Positions 15,810-24,249 of a DNA stretch of 64,000 nt are shown in pieces. The notes under the pieces are model-generated. The model had not been told where the DNA came from, did no database searches, and saw only the letters and a program-made list of their open reading frames with translations. The position numbers and the translations under genes are program-made. Numbering within the stretch: the stretch's first letter is position 1; every line of letters starts with the position of its first letter. The DNA is from Pedobacter nyackensis. Its GTDB lineage: Bacteria > Bacteroidota > Bacteroidia > Sphingobacteriales > Sphingobacteriaceae. The stretch is from contig NZ_FWYB01000002.1 of the NCBI RefSeq assembly GCF_900176505.1, forward strand, positions 211,237 to 275,236, written 5' to 3'.

Positions 15810-16952
15810 TTACAGGAGTAAAGTATCAATGCGGTGGGCCTGAACACGGCTTTGCTGTGGCGACCAGGTATAAATGGTGAAATGTCCATCTTGCGAAGCC
15901 ACAAGTGCTGTAGCATCTCTTTGGTCGTGTACAAACTGGGCGGCCGACAAGTGCCTGGTTCCACCTACTTTGGCCGGATGCATAACAACAGCAGAACCAC
16001 CAATGATAGGCTCTGAAAACGACAATTCGTCAATATTCTCTTTGCCTTTGGCCCGTCCTATTTTGGCTCCGAATGCTAACAATTCGTATGCACTACTGAT
16101 GATGGTTGCTCCATCCACAGCCGTTAAACCGGCAAGATGCTCAACCTCACGCTTCAAAGCAGTTTGCCAAAAAATCTGGCTGGCTTCTTTTCTATCCTGT
16201 TGTAGTAATTTGGAAAGCCCGGTAAAGGATGGCTGTATACCATACTGAATAGGTTTTATAATCGATTGAAGCCAATTTCGCGTTTCATCGGGCACAACCA
16301 GCAATGTTCCACCCCGGCCATGTGCCCGCATAGAAACAGCCAGCTGAATCAATACGTTAACTGAATCATTCCAATAAGATGGTGCCGTAAGATCGAGCAG
16401 CGACAAGAGCATTGGTGGACAATCAGGTAAATTGGTATTATCACCATCCACCATTTTCACCTGATCTCCCTTAAGTACCGCTATATTGGTAAATTTCCCG
16501 AAACCATAAATCCGGCGATGCTTAATAACCAACAATGCCGGCTCAGAAACATCTACAACAAAGCAAAAATTAGGAATACTAACTGTAGTACCCCACACGT
16601 ACAATTCACCTTCCTCCCTCCATATCCCAAGATGAATACCTGCACGCTCTACACCTGGTGCAATTTTCGTTAAAATACCTGGAGTTAAAGGCAAACGCTG
16701 CTTAAAAAGTAGCGGATTACCAGCCTGTTCGGGCGGCAAAAAAGCCAATGATATTTTTGGGGAATGTCCCTCTTCCTTACGTAAACTGGCCCAGAAAGTC
16801 GCATCAAGAATTGCCTCAACTACATCAGCGGTAGGCAATGGAGCAAGATCCTCCTCACCGCTTTCAATGGCACTAGCAAGATGCTGCGCAAAAATACCCT
16901 CCACTTTTGGGGCAATAATCTTTGCAGCCTGATACGTTATACGGTAAGTCAT
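15810..16952 (-). CDS. Diadenylate-cyclase (DAC) family protein with DACNV-like N-terminal sensor region
   Basis: The C-terminal region carries DAC hallmarks: R-G-G-T-L-L-V-V-P (213-221), V-D-G-A-T-I-I at 279-285 (the DGA motif), L-L-A-F-G-A-K-I (291-298), and G-T-R-H-L-S-A-A at 331-338, followed by D-A-T-A-L-V-A-S. In DisA and CdaA the last block is G-T-R-H-R-A-A; here the second Arg is Leu. Residues 1-200 match no membrane or DNA-binding part of known cyclases and resemble the DACNV-type sensor described for Bacteroidota. There is no signal peptide, so it is cytoplasmic. It could make c-di-AMP, a different cyclic nucleotide, or only bind nucleotides. It lies downstream of the TonB receptor gene (36 bases). 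Confidence 0.75.
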   Translation of the reverse strand: MTYRITYQAAKIIAPKVEGIFAQHLASAIESGEEDLAPLPTADVVEAILDATFWASLRKEEGHSPKISLAFLPPEQAGNPLLFKQRLPLTPGILTKIAPGVERAGIHLGIWREEGELYVWGTTVSIPNFCFVVDVSEPALLVIKHRRIYGFGKFTNIAVLKGDQVKMVDGDNTNLPDCPPMLLSLLDLTAPSYWNDSVNVLIQLAVSMRAHGRGGTLLVVPDETRNWLQSIIKPIQYGIQPSFTGLSKLLQQDRKEASQIFWQTALKREVEHLAGLTAVDGATIISSAYELLAFGAKIGRAKGKENIDELSFSEPIIGGSAVVMHPAKVGGTRHLSAAQFVHDQRDATALVASQDGHFTIYTWSPQQSRVQAHRIDTLLL

Positions 16953-16988
16953 GCCATAAAGTTAATTGATTTACAGCAAAGAACAACA

Positions 16989-19268
16989 TCATTTAATTGT
17001 CAATCTCACACCTAAAAAGCCTCTGATATTTTGATTCGGACCATAAACATAAGTCGGATCAAAAGTCAGTGCATCCGGATTCCCCTCTGTTGCCTTAACA
17101 GTCCCGTTTGCATTGTACTCCACATTGTTATCGAAAGGATCATTTGCTCCTGCAATGATAAATGGATTCCCTTTGTTAGGTGTCCAGTTCAATAGATTTT
17201 TAACCCCTCCATAAACTTCAATGTTTTTAAATCCGGCAAACGTTAACTGGATATTTTGTATGCTCCATGTCTTCGAATATTCCATACGTGGATCAGTATC
17301 ACTTAAAAGAGGCAAACGCATTGGACTATAAACATTCCCGGTATAATCGACCGTTAAATTAAGCGGGTTAATTTTGTAGGACACCGCCCAATTGCCGGAA
17401 AACTTCTCGGTAAGAATCTGTTGTTTTTTTACGCCCTGCTCATAAGTAGCTACATCCTGATAAGTACCACCAAATATGAACTTCAATCCATTATTTAAGG
17501 TAAGGTCCATATTGGCACTAAAACCTTTACTTACCGCATAACCATCCAGGTTATCGTATATGATCTCATTGGGATTGATATCGAAGTTACCTATAATTCT
17601 ATTGTTGAAATGGGTATAAAAAGCTGATGCTTCTACGCCAAAGAAAGTTCCATTATCGAAATACATCTTCTTCAGAAAATTCAGATTTACATTATAGGTC
17701 CGCTCAGGTTTTAACTCCCCTACAACTTTTACCTCTCTAGCCCCGGTCAAAGCTGCATGATCTTCAGTAAAAATATTAACTACCCTAAAGCCCGTTCCAG
17801 CATTTAATCTTAAGATATTATTATCGTTGATGCTCCACTTGTATGCAACACGTGGTGTAAATATATTTCCATGAACAGAGTTATAATCGTACCTGAAACC
17901 TGCAAGAAACTTATGTTTTGGCGCGAGCGTAATTTCATCCTGAACAAAAACGCCAGGCAACCAGGTATTACTTTTTAAGTCCTGATTTAAGCCCGTAGTC
18001 GCCGGTGTGTTGTCATCATAGTACGTATAACGAAGTGCGGCACCAAATAACAAATCATGATTACCGACTTGTTTATCCCAGGTAAGCTGGCCAAAACCAA
18101 TTTTCTGTTTAGCAATATAAGAAGTAACACCATACCTGCTATCCTGATCATGCTCATTGTAAGAAAAAGCGAGAAATACCTTTTCATTCACTGGCAGCTG
18201 GTAGTTACCGATCACCTCCCAGCGACTGGTATAAATGCTCTCCCCGTACACCTCATTTCCTCCCCTGTACGATTTATTCCATTGCATCTCACCACCCCAA
18301 CGGTCCTCATAAACATATCTTCCGCCCAATGTAAAAATCCGGTTGTTCTTTCTTTTTAAATTCCATTTTTGAAATATAGATATACGGTCCTGCAAAGTAA
18401 CATCAGTAAAATTATCGTGGTTATGATCTACAGGATTCCCATATTTAAAATAATTAATACCAGTTAACACATCCGCCCCCTTACCTGCTTTAAACTTAAA
18501 GCCAAGGTCGGTATTCAACTCCCCATAACTAGTCGAAAAAACATCCGCAGAAAACAACGGTGCATTTTGCGGCTTTTTAGTAATGATATTAATTAATCCG
18601 CCAACAGCTTCACTACCATATAATGAAGAAGCAGGGCCCTTTACAATTTCAATTTGCTCAACTAATGAATTTGGTATACCTGAAAGACCGTAAACACTTG
18701 ACAAGCTACTCACAATTGGCATACCATCAATCAATATCATTGTATATGGCCCTTCCAATCCGTTGATGTGGATATCCCCTGTATTACAGATATTGCAGTT
18801 CAATTGCGGTCTCACCCCATTCACATTCTGCAAGGCCTCGAAAATACTTGGCGTTGGGTTTTTCCTAAAATAAGCCTGGGTATAAACTTCAACCGGAACC
18901 GGGCTTTCCAATCTCTTTACTTCTTTCAAAGTGCCCGTTACCACTACCTCATTCAAGTCATTTTCTAAATTACTCAGGTCGAAATTCAATTTTACCGAAT
19001 CACTCTTCAACAATATAGGCTTAAGCATTTTTCTATACCCAACAGCCGCAGCCTGAACCTTATAAACCCCCGCAGAGACTTTGTCAAAAGCGTAATTCCC
19101 TGCGCTATCCGTTTTTACAACAAGGGAAGTACCTTGCAGACTAACACTAACATCAGGAAGCGGCATATTCCGCGAAACAACAGTACCGTTAATGATACCC
19201 GTTTGGGCTGAAGCAGTAAAAGCGCACAAAACGATGAAAAAGGTAAGGACCTTAATATGGATTCTCAT
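16989..19268 (-). CDS. TonB-dependent outer membrane receptor, probably metal-linked
   Basis: The 759-residue protein has a signal peptide (1-21), a carboxypeptidase regulatory-like domain (22-105), a plug (about 110-235, ending G-S-E-A-V-G-G-L-I-N-I-I-T-K) and a 22-strand barrel. It is not of the SusC size class and has no SusD partner. The plug carries an unusual C-x-x-C in N-C-N-I-C-N-T-G-D-I (Cys158, Cys161), which could bind a metal or form a disulfide. The gene is divergent from a DtxR-type regulator, and a 16-bp dyad of the DtxR/MntR kind lies between them. Import of Fe, Mn or a metal complex is the natural inference; the exact substrate is unknown. Confidence 0.9.
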   Translation of the reverse strand: MRIHIKVLTFFIVLCAFTASAQTGIINGTVVSRNMPLPDVSVSLQGTSLVVKTDSAGNYAFDKVSAGVYKVQAAAVGYRKMLKPILLKSDSVKLNFDLSNLENDLNEVVVTGTLKEVKRLESPVPVEVYTQAYFRKNPTPSIFEALQNVNGVRPQLNCNICNTGDIHINGLEGPYTMILIDGMPIVSSLSSVYGLSGIPNSLVEQIEIVKGPASSLYGSEAVGGLINIITKKPQNAPLFSADVFSTSYGELNTDLGFKFKAGKGADVLTGINYFKYGNPVDHNHDNFTDVTLQDRISIFQKWNLKRKNNRIFTLGGRYVYEDRWGGEMQWNKSYRGGNEVYGESIYTSRWEVIGNYQLPVNEKVFLAFSYNEHDQDSRYGVTSYIAKQKIGFGQLTWDKQVGNHDLLFGAALRYTYYDDNTPATTGLNQDLKSNTWLPGVFVQDEITLAPKHKFLAGFRYDYNSVHGNIFTPRVAYKWSINDNNILRLNAGTGFRVVNIFTEDHAALTGAREVKVVGELKPERTYNVNLNFLKKMYFDNGTFFGVEASAFYTHFNNRIIGNFDINPNEIIYDNLDGYAVSKGFSANMDLTLNNGLKFIFGGTYQDVATYEQGVKKQQILTEKFSGNWAVSYKINPLNLTVDYTGNVYSPMRLPLLSDTDPRMEYSKTWSIQNIQLTFAGFKNIEVYGGVKNLLNWTPNKGNPFIIAGANDPFDNNVEYNANGTVKATEGNPDALTFDPTYVYGPNQNIRGFLGVRLTIK

Positions 19269-19306
19269 TTATCTAAAATTAAATATTATTTTACAAAAAT
19301 ACACAA

Positions 19307-19322
19307 GTTAGACAAGTCTAAC
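19307..19322. promoter_or_regulatory. DtxR/MntR-type operator
   Basis: GTTAGAC (19307-19313) AA GTCTAAC (19316-19322) is a perfect dyad resembling DtxR-family operators (TTAG...CTAA half-sites). It sits 38 bases upstream of the receptor start and 48 bases upstream of the regulator start, as expected for metal-dependent control of both. Confidence 0.75.
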
Positions 19323-19358
19323 AAATATTATTCGATAAATATTGTTTTATATTTATTC

Positions 19359-19366
19359 TATATTTG
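19359..19366 (+). promoter_or_regulatory. -7 box of the dtxR-like gene
   Basis: TATATTTG matches TAnnTTTG and ends only 3 bases before the ATG at 19370. Transcription should start at or next to the initiation codon, giving a leaderless message. No TTTG lies at the ideal -33 distance. Confidence 0.55.
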
Positions 19367-19369
19367 TAC

Positions 19370-20032
19370 ATGCTATCTTATACTGAAGAGAATTATTTAA
19401 AAGCACTATTGATGCTTAGCTTCCAGAACGAAGAAAGGCCGGAAGCAGGCACAAACGAAATGGCAGCTTATCTGGGGGTAAAACCAGCTACTGCTACCGA
19501 CATGCTTAAAAAACTGAAAGAGAAAGAGTTGGTTACCTACCAGAAATATGGTAAAATCCTGTTAACAGAACTGGGCAGAGAAAAAGCAACCGCTATATTA
19601 AGAAAGCACAGACTATGGGAAACCTTTTTATATGAAAAACTCGACTTTAGCTGGGATGAAGTACATGAAGTTGCCGAACAACTGGAGCATATCCAATCAG
19701 AAAAACTGGTAAACAAACTGGAAGAATTTCTTGACTTCCCGGAATTTGACCCACATGGAGACCCAATTCCCAAAGCAAACGGCGACATACCGGCAATTGA
19801 TAAGGTTTTGTTATCTGAAGTAACGGCCGGCGAAGTATGTAAAGTTGTTGCCGTAAAAGACACCTCAGCAGTGTTCCTTCAATATCTGGAAAAACTAAAC
19901 ATCACGATAGGCACTAAATTTAAAGTGCTTGAGGTGATAGACTTTGACGGTTCACTCAGCATTCAGATTGAGAAAGAAGAACCAAGAAGTGTATCCATGA
20001 AATTTGCAGAGAGTTTATTTGTAAAGAGATAG
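19370..20032 (+). CDS. DtxR/MntR-family metal-dependent transcriptional regulator
   Basis: Start at the ATG 19370 (M-L-S-Y-T-E-E-N-Y-L-K-A-L-L); the TTG at 19364 lies inside the -7 box. The N-terminal winged helix (1-65) has V-K-P-A-T-A-T-D-M-L-K-K-L-K as recognition helix. The metal-binding and dimerisation domain (66-140) contains H-R-L-W-E-T-F-L, E-V-H-E-V-A-E-Q-L-E-H-I and D-P-H-G-D-P-I-P, which supply the usual Glu and His ligands. A C-terminal SH3/FeoA-like domain (about 145-220) completes it. Length (220 residues) fits the IdeR/DtxR class with the extra domain rather than the short MntR class. It probably represses the divergent TonB receptor gene. Confidence 0.93.
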   Translation: MLSYTEENYLKALLMLSFQNEERPEAGTNEMAAYLGVKPATATDMLKKLKEKELVTYQKYGKILLTELGREKATAILRKHRLWETFLYEKLDFSWDEVHEVAEQLEHIQSEKLVNKLEEFLDFPEFDPHGDPIPKANGDIPAIDKVLLSEVTAGEVCKVVAVKDTSAVFLQYLEKLNITIGTKFKVLEVIDFDGSLSIQIEKEEPRSVSMKFAESLFVKR

Positions 20033-20075
20033 TAGTAGATTTGCATCCATCCATTAAATTCGAACAACACCTGAT

Positions 20076-21359
20076 ATGTCCACAGAAATAAAATGTCCTA
20101 ACTGCGCCCATACTTTTCCAATTGAAGAAGTAATGGCAGAGGAGTATAAGAAAGATCTTCGCGAAAAGATGGTTTCTTTTACCAAGCAAAAGGATGAGGA
20201 ATATAATAAAAAACTGAACGAGTTTACGCAACAGCAAAAACAGCAGGAACATGATTTTGAACTGCAAAAGAAACAGCAGGCCATGCTTTTTGAACAAAAA
20301 TTGGATGCAGAAAAAAAGCAGTTACAAACCTCATTAGAAGAGAATTTAAGGAAAAGCATTGCTTCTGATTTTGAGAACAAGCTACAAATGCTCGACCTTG
20401 CTAATAAAGAGAATGAAGAAAAGCTAAAACTTTCCCGTTCAAAGGAATTAGACTTTTTGAAAAAGGAGCAGGCGATGAAGGAAAAAGAAGCTGAATTCGA
20501 ACTTCAAATTCAGCGGAAACTGCAGGAACAGCGTGCAGAAATGGTAGAGCAGATACGCAAGCAAGAAACAGAAAAAAACAGCTTAAAAGATACAGAGCAT
20601 CAGTTAAGGGTTAAAGAGTTGGAAAAACAACTGGACGACCAAAAGAAACTGGCCGAAGAAATGAAACGCAAGGCTGAGCAGGGCTCAATGCAGCTACAGG
20701 GTGAAGCACAGGAGCTGATCCTGGAGGAACTGCTGCGAAATGCTTTCCCTTTTGATCTGGTTACTGAAGTTGGAAAAGGAGTACGTGGAGCCGATTGCGT
20801 GCACCATATCCGCAACCAGTTTGGTCAGGACTGCGGTAAAATCATCTACGAAAGTAAGCGAACCAAAGATTTTTCAATGGAATGGATTGAGAAATTGAAA
20901 AAGGATATGCGGAGCATGGGTGTTGATGTAGCTGTAATCGTAACCCAGGCCTACCCTAAAGGCATGGATTGCTTTGGTGAAAAAGACGGTGTCTGGATTT
21001 GTTCGTTTGATGAAGTAAAAGCTGTTTCTTATATACTGAGAGATGGCATCGTAAGACTTTTCAGCGCTACTAAATCACAGGAAAATCGTGGTGATAAAAT
21101 GCACATGCTTTACGACTACCTAACCGGCAATGAATTTTCCGAGCAATGGAAAGCTATAAGAGAAGGATTTATGAGCATGAAACTCTCTATACAAAGGGAG
21201 CGCGACGCCATGGAGAAATTATGGAAAGCCAGAGAAAAGCAGCTCGAAAAAGTTTTGCTTAATGCAGCACACATTCGTGGTTCAATTGAAGGTATTGCAG
21301 GTACAGATAGCATACAACTGAGTCTTACAGATGATGATGATCCTTTACTACTGGATTAA
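20076..21359 (+). CDS. DUF2130 protein with long coiled coil
   Basis: The N-terminus holds a zinc-ribbon-like C-P-N-C (8-11). A long charged coiled coil follows (about 25-215, dominated by Glu, Lys and Gln), then the DUF2130 domain (about 215-400). DUF2130 is thought to have a restriction-endonuclease-like fold: the segments E-V-G-K-G-V-R-G-A-D-C-V-H and K-I-I-Y-E-S-K-R-T-K-D-F supply the expected Asp and E-x-K-type residues. Family function is unknown; nucleic-acid processing is an inference. The protein is cytoplasmic. It is followed 9 bases later by a small gene of unknown function, likely co-transcribed. Confidence 0.88.
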   Translation: MSTEIKCPNCAHTFPIEEVMAEEYKKDLREKMVSFTKQKDEEYNKKLNEFTQQQKQQEHDFELQKKQQAMLFEQKLDAEKKQLQTSLEENLRKSIASDFENKLQMLDLANKENEEKLKLSRSKELDFLKKEQAMKEKEAEFELQIQRKLQEQRAEMVEQIRKQETEKNSLKDTEHQLRVKELEKQLDDQKKLAEEMKRKAEQGSMQLQGEAQELILEELLRNAFPFDLVTEVGKGVRGADCVHHIRNQFGQDCGKIIYESKRTKDFSMEWIEKLKKDMRSMGVDVAVIVTQAYPKGMDCFGEKDGVWICSFDEVKAVSYILRDGIVRLFSATKSQENRGDKMHMLYDYLTGNEFSEQWKAIREGFMSMKLSIQRERDAMEKLWKAREKQLEKVLLNAAHIRGSIEGIAGTDSIQLSLTDDDDPLLLD

Positions 21360-21368
21360 ACAGTTATT

Positions 21369-21674
21369 ATGATCTACGCTAAGAAGAAAGTACAGAACAA
21401 TGCCAACCTTGCTGCACAAACGGCCAAGATCATTGCCAATGTAAATGAACTGGAACAAAAGAACCTGATAAGGATTGAAGGAAATGAGATATATGTCTAC
21501 CCTGAGATCTGGAAAGATAAAGTAACGGCATTAAACTGGATCAAATGCCTGCATTTATACTGTATGGTAAAAAAGCGCTTTAAAGAAAGCGACACACTTT
21601 ATTTTAAACATTATGTCAGTGGAGACGTTGTAGGTTCTTTTAAGAACAAAAAAGCCAGCGTACTGGCCTTTTAA
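21369..21674 (+). CDS. Small conserved-looking protein of unknown function
   Basis: The 101-residue protein has no signal peptide or membrane segment and no family I recognise. Its first half is polar and helical (A-A-Q-T-A-K-I-I-A-N-V-N-E-L-E-Q-K). The second has aromatic strands (E-I-Y-V-Y-P-E-I-W, L-Y-C-M-V-K-K-R-F, L-Y-F-K-H-Y). The 9-base gap from DUF2130 suggests an operon. The transcription terminator is embedded in its last codons, so the last six residues are constrained by the hairpin. Confidence 0.65.
   Translation: MIYAKKKVQNNANLAAQTAKIIANVNELEQKNLIRIEGNEIYVYPEIWKDKVTALNWIKCLHLYCMVKKRFKESDTLYFKHYVSGDVVGSFKNKKASVLAF
21654..21672 (+). terminator. Terminator embedded in the end of the coding sequence
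   Basis: GCCAG (21654-21658) and CTGGC (21663-21667) form a short stem with a CGTA tetraloop, preceded by a run of A and followed by TTTT (21669-21672). The stop codon starts at 21672, so termination happens at the end of the gene. Confidence 0.65.
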
Positions 21675-21691
21675 AACGCCATTCGGCTAAA

Positions 21692-22642
21692 CTACTTGAT
21701 GGTCCATCTCTTTTTACACCATTCTGCTTTTTCAGCTGTATCCATATAGGTCCAGGCCACAAAGCGACTCACCTTTTGTCCCTGGGCCATTTCAACAGTT
21801 CTCACCTCCTCTACACCTGCAGTCTGTAATGCTTTATAAATAAAAGGCAGGTTACTACTTTTCGAAACCAGACTGGTAAACCACAAACACTGATCGGCAA
21901 TAGCTGCACTCTCCACAACCATATTCCTGATAAAAGCGACCTCTCCACCCTCGTACCACAATTCAGCGCTTTGTCCGCCAAAATTAAGCACCGTTTCCCT
22001 CCCCTTTTGTTTACCCAGATTTTGCAATTTCCTTTTAGTACCCATTTGCGCTTCAGCTGCAGAGGCATGAAAAGGAGGATTACACATCGTAAAATCAAAT
22101 AATTCACCAGGCTTAACAACCCCTTTAAAAATCTGATGTTTATTACTTTGTTGTCTGCAACTAATGACATTGGCCAAGGATGCATTAGCGGATACAATCG
22201 CTGTAGCTGCTCTAATTGCACCACGATCTATGTCAGAGCCCACAAAACTCCATTCATATTCCTGATGCCCGATAATCGGGTAAATGCAATTGGCCCCCAC
22301 ACCAATATCCAATCCCTTTACAAATTTCCCCATAGGGATGACACCCCCATTTTCCTGCCCTAGCAAATCAGCAAGGTAATGAATGTAATCAGCCCTGCCT
22401 GGTATAGGTGGACATAAGTAATTAGCCGGGATGTCCCAATTGTCGACGCTATAGAAATGCTTTAACAAAGCCTTATTTAGCATTTTTACTGCTGCAGGAT
22501 CCGAAAAGTCTATTGATTGATCACCATAAGGATTTATGAAAACAAACGCCTCTAAAGCCGGCAAACTTTTAATCAATTCAGGAAAATCATACCTGGAGCG
22601 ATGTTTATTTCGGGGATGGAGGATGTTTTTTTCTGCAGACAT
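21692..22642 (-). CDS. rlmF: 23S rRNA (adenine(1618)-N6)-methyltransferase RlmF
   Basis: RlmF methylates A1618 of 23S rRNA using S-adenosylmethionine. The 316-residue protein opens with the family signature [13 protein letters not shown]. It contains the SAM-binding region [13 protein letters not shown] and the catalytic N-P-P-F (in [10 protein letters not shown], about residue 185) of N6-adenine methyltransferases. It is monocistronic. A minus-strand TAATTTTG (22666-22659) just upstream fits a -7 box. Confidence 0.95.
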   Translation of the reverse strand: MSAEKNILHPRNKHRSRYDFPELIKSLPALEAFVFINPYGDQSIDFSDPAAVKMLNKALLKHFYSVDNWDIPANYLCPPIPGRADYIHYLADLLGQENGGVIPMGKFVKGLDIGVGANCIYPIIGHQEYEWSFVGSDIDRGAIRAATAIVSANASLANVISCRQQSNKHQIFKGVVKPGELFDFTMCNPPFHASAAEAQMGTKRKLQNLGKQKGRETVLNFGGQSAELWYEGGEVAFIRNMVVESAAIADQCLWFTSLVSKSSNLPFIYKALQTAGVEEVRTVEMAQGQKVSRFVAWTYMDTAEKAEWCKKRWTIK

Positions 22643-22762
22643 AGGTTTAAAAATTTCCCAAAATTAGGCAAAATGAAACCTGCATAAGCTTACCGATTAC
22701 AAAAAACCAGTGAATAAGCTTTGCAAGCTTCATTACCATTAAAACAAAATTATATTTCAATG

Positions 22763-22795
22763 AAAAAAGCCTCTCAGTGTTAACTGAAAGGCTTT
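22763..22795 (-). terminator. Terminator of the tRNA-Val transcript
   Basis: AAAGCCT (22766-22772) and TCAGT (22774-22778) pair with ACTGA (22783-22787) and AGGCTTT (22789-22795), with one internal mismatch and a GTTA loop. On the minus strand the hairpin runs into six T residues, 9 bases past the tRNA gene. Confidence 0.75.
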
Positions 22796-22802
22796 CTTAG
22801 TG

Positions 22803-22877
22803 TGGGAAATGAGGGGTTCGAACCCCCGACCCCCTCGGTGTAAACGAGGTGCTCTGAACCAGCTGAGCTAATTTCCC
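22803..22877 (-). tRNA. tRNA-Val (anticodon TAC), copy 2 of the transcript
   Basis: The minus strand folds as a tRNA: acceptor GGGAAAT/ATTTCCC, D arm GCTC...GAGC, anticodon stem CCTCG/CGAGG with loop TTTACAC (anticodon TAC), and T loop TTCGAAC. The discriminator is A. The CCA end is not encoded. Its 75 bases are identical to the gene at 22918-22992. Confidence 0.97.
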
Positions 22878-22917
22878 TTTGGTCGTGTCATTTAGCGCCT
22901 GACGGGCGTTTTTATGG

Positions 22918-22992
22918 TGGGAAATGAGGGGTTCGAACCCCCGACCCCCTCGGTGTAAACGAGGTGCTCTGAACCAGCTGAGCTAATTTCCC
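22918..22992 (-). tRNA. tRNA-Val (anticodon TAC), copy 1 of the transcript
   Basis: This has the same 75-base sequence and fold as the gene at 22803-22877, 40 bases upstream of it on the minus strand. Both should be processed from one transcript started at the promoter near 23071. Confidence 0.97.
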
Positions 22993-23070
22993 TTATTCTT
23001 ACTCTTTTGTTTAAATAAACCAGTCGAGTCAACTGTAAAACCTTGCGAAGATCCCTTCGATTTGGGATTG

Positions 23071-23101
23071 CAAATATACACCCTTAAATCATTTTTGCAA
23101 A
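23071..23101 (-). promoter_or_regulatory. Consensus Bacteroidota promoter of the tRNA-Val operon
   Basis: On the minus strand TTTG (23101-23098) is followed after exactly 19 bases by TATATTTG (23078-23071), a perfect match to the sigma-ABfr consensus. Transcription should start near 23066, about 70 bases before the first tRNA. Confidence 0.85.
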
Positions 23102-23117
23102 AAAAGATGTAGATTTT

Positions 23118-23843
23118 TTATGAAAGAACTTCTTCCAGTATTTGATGAGACCGAATATCCCCGAAAGAAGCGGTATGTAAAGTATAGAAAACCAGTATTT
23201 TATCCAGTATCGTTCGACGAGTACTATTTTCAATATTTATTTCATTTATTTTTTCAAAAGGGAAAGAAAACAGAGAAATGAACAGTGATGCGTCCTGTTT
23301 ATCGAGAAAATATGGGTGCACAGGAATGGTAGACCTGAACTCTCCTTCCTGCAAATCGAAATAACTTTGGTCACTTTTAGTTTGCGTACTTGGCGCGAAA
23401 CCTAAAAAACGGGAAAGCTTAAGCAAAAAGGCAAGGTGGAAATTCACATTCAATTCTTCCGTTTCATCAAACCAGCATACAGCACTAAATATGAAGTCGA
23501 ACAACTGCTCATCTGTGGTTTGCTGTCTGATGCTTTTGTACAAAACCTCATTTAAAAAAAGAACCATAGTGCTTTTAATAATGTCATAAGGGATACTCCT
23601 AAAAATGGGAGAAGGTCTTAGTTCCGAAACACGCTGAATGCTTGTGTTGGTTTTGTGATAAACGACCATATCCACCAGATGTAAAGGCTGCAACATGTTC
23701 ATCCTTATTTTTGCCTTTGGCTTCTTCACCCCGTTGATCATATATGACTGAATACCGAACTTCTCCGTAAAGATCTGTGCCACAACACTACTTTCACTAT
23801 ACAAGGTCGTTTTTAAAACAATGCCCCTCGTTTTATGCAGCAT
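23118..23843 (-). CDS. recO: DNA repair protein RecO
   Basis: RecO works with RecF and RecR to load RecA on SSB-covered gaps. The 241-residue protein starts with the family's OB-fold region (T-R-G-I-V-L-K-T-T-L-Y-S-E-S-S, then V-A-Q-I-F-T-E-K-F-G). A helical C-terminal domain contains L-F-D-F-I-F-S-A-V-C-W-F-D. The four-Cys zinc site of some RecO proteins is absent, as in many Bacteroidota. It overlaps the end of dgkA by 11 bases and is probably co-transcribed from the promoter near 24214. Confidence 0.93.
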   Translation of the reverse strand: MLHKTRGIVLKTTLYSESSVVAQIFTEKFGIQSYMINGVKKPKAKIRMNMLQPLHLVDMVVYHKTNTSIQRVSELRPSPIFRSIPYDIIKSTMVLFLNEVLYKSIRQQTTDEQLFDFIFSAVCWFDETEELNVNFHLAFLLKLSRFLGFAPSTQTKSDQSYFDLQEGEFRSTIPVHPYFLDKQDASLFISLFSFPFEKINEINIENSTRRTILDKILVFYTLHTASFGDIRSHQILEEVLS

Positions 23844-24192
23844 AATTAAACATTTTTGGGATAAAGATAACCAGACCTATAACAACAGCTGTAAGCGCTG
23901 CAACCAGCACCGCAGCAGCAGCAGCATCTTTAATGATTTTGGCTTTAGGGTGAATGTCCGGAGAAACAAGATCGACCAGCACTTCTATAGCCGTATTTAA
24001 CAACTCCGTAATCAAAACTATACCTGAAACAACGATAATCCATAGCCACTCGGCCGGCGACAAGCTATACCACCAACCTGCCAGCCCCGTAACAAACAGG
24101 GCTAGAATGTGAACTTTGAAATTGAATTGGCTTTTAAAAGCATAAACAAGTCCTGAAAATGCATAACCAAAACTTTTTATAAACTTGCCCAT
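23833..24192 (-). CDS. dgkA: Diacylglycerol kinase / undecaprenol kinase family protein
   Basis: The ATG at 24192 (M-G-K-F-I-K-S-F-G-Y-A-F) is chosen because the longer frame (to 24216) overlaps the -7 box; an ATG at 24201 is the alternative. The protein (119 residues) has three membrane helices and the DgkA signature E-L-L-N-T-A-I-E-V-L-V-D, with catalytic Glu, followed by K-D-A-A-A-A-A-V-L. Members phosphorylate diacylglycerol or undecaprenol at the inner membrane; the Gram-positive-like form is mainly an undecaprenol kinase. It precedes recO in one operon. Confidence 0.92.
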   Translation of the reverse strand: MGKFIKSFGYAFSGLVYAFKSQFNFKVHILALFVTGLAGWWYSLSPAEWLWIIVVSGIVLITELLNTAIEVLVDLVSPDIHPKAKIIKDAAAAAVLVAALTAVVIGLVIFIPKMFNYAA

Positions 24193-24213
24193 ATTAACCA
24201 TTTGATCACAGGG

Positions 24214-24245
24214 CAAATATACAAAGTAAGTTGTGTAACAGACAA
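24214..24245 (-). promoter_or_regulatory. Promoter of the dgkA-recO operon
   Basis: Minus-strand TTG (24245-24243), 21 bases, then TATATTTG (24221-24214). Transcription would start near 24209, 8-17 bases before the candidate ATG codons. Confidence 0.65.
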
Positions 24246-24249
24246 TTTC

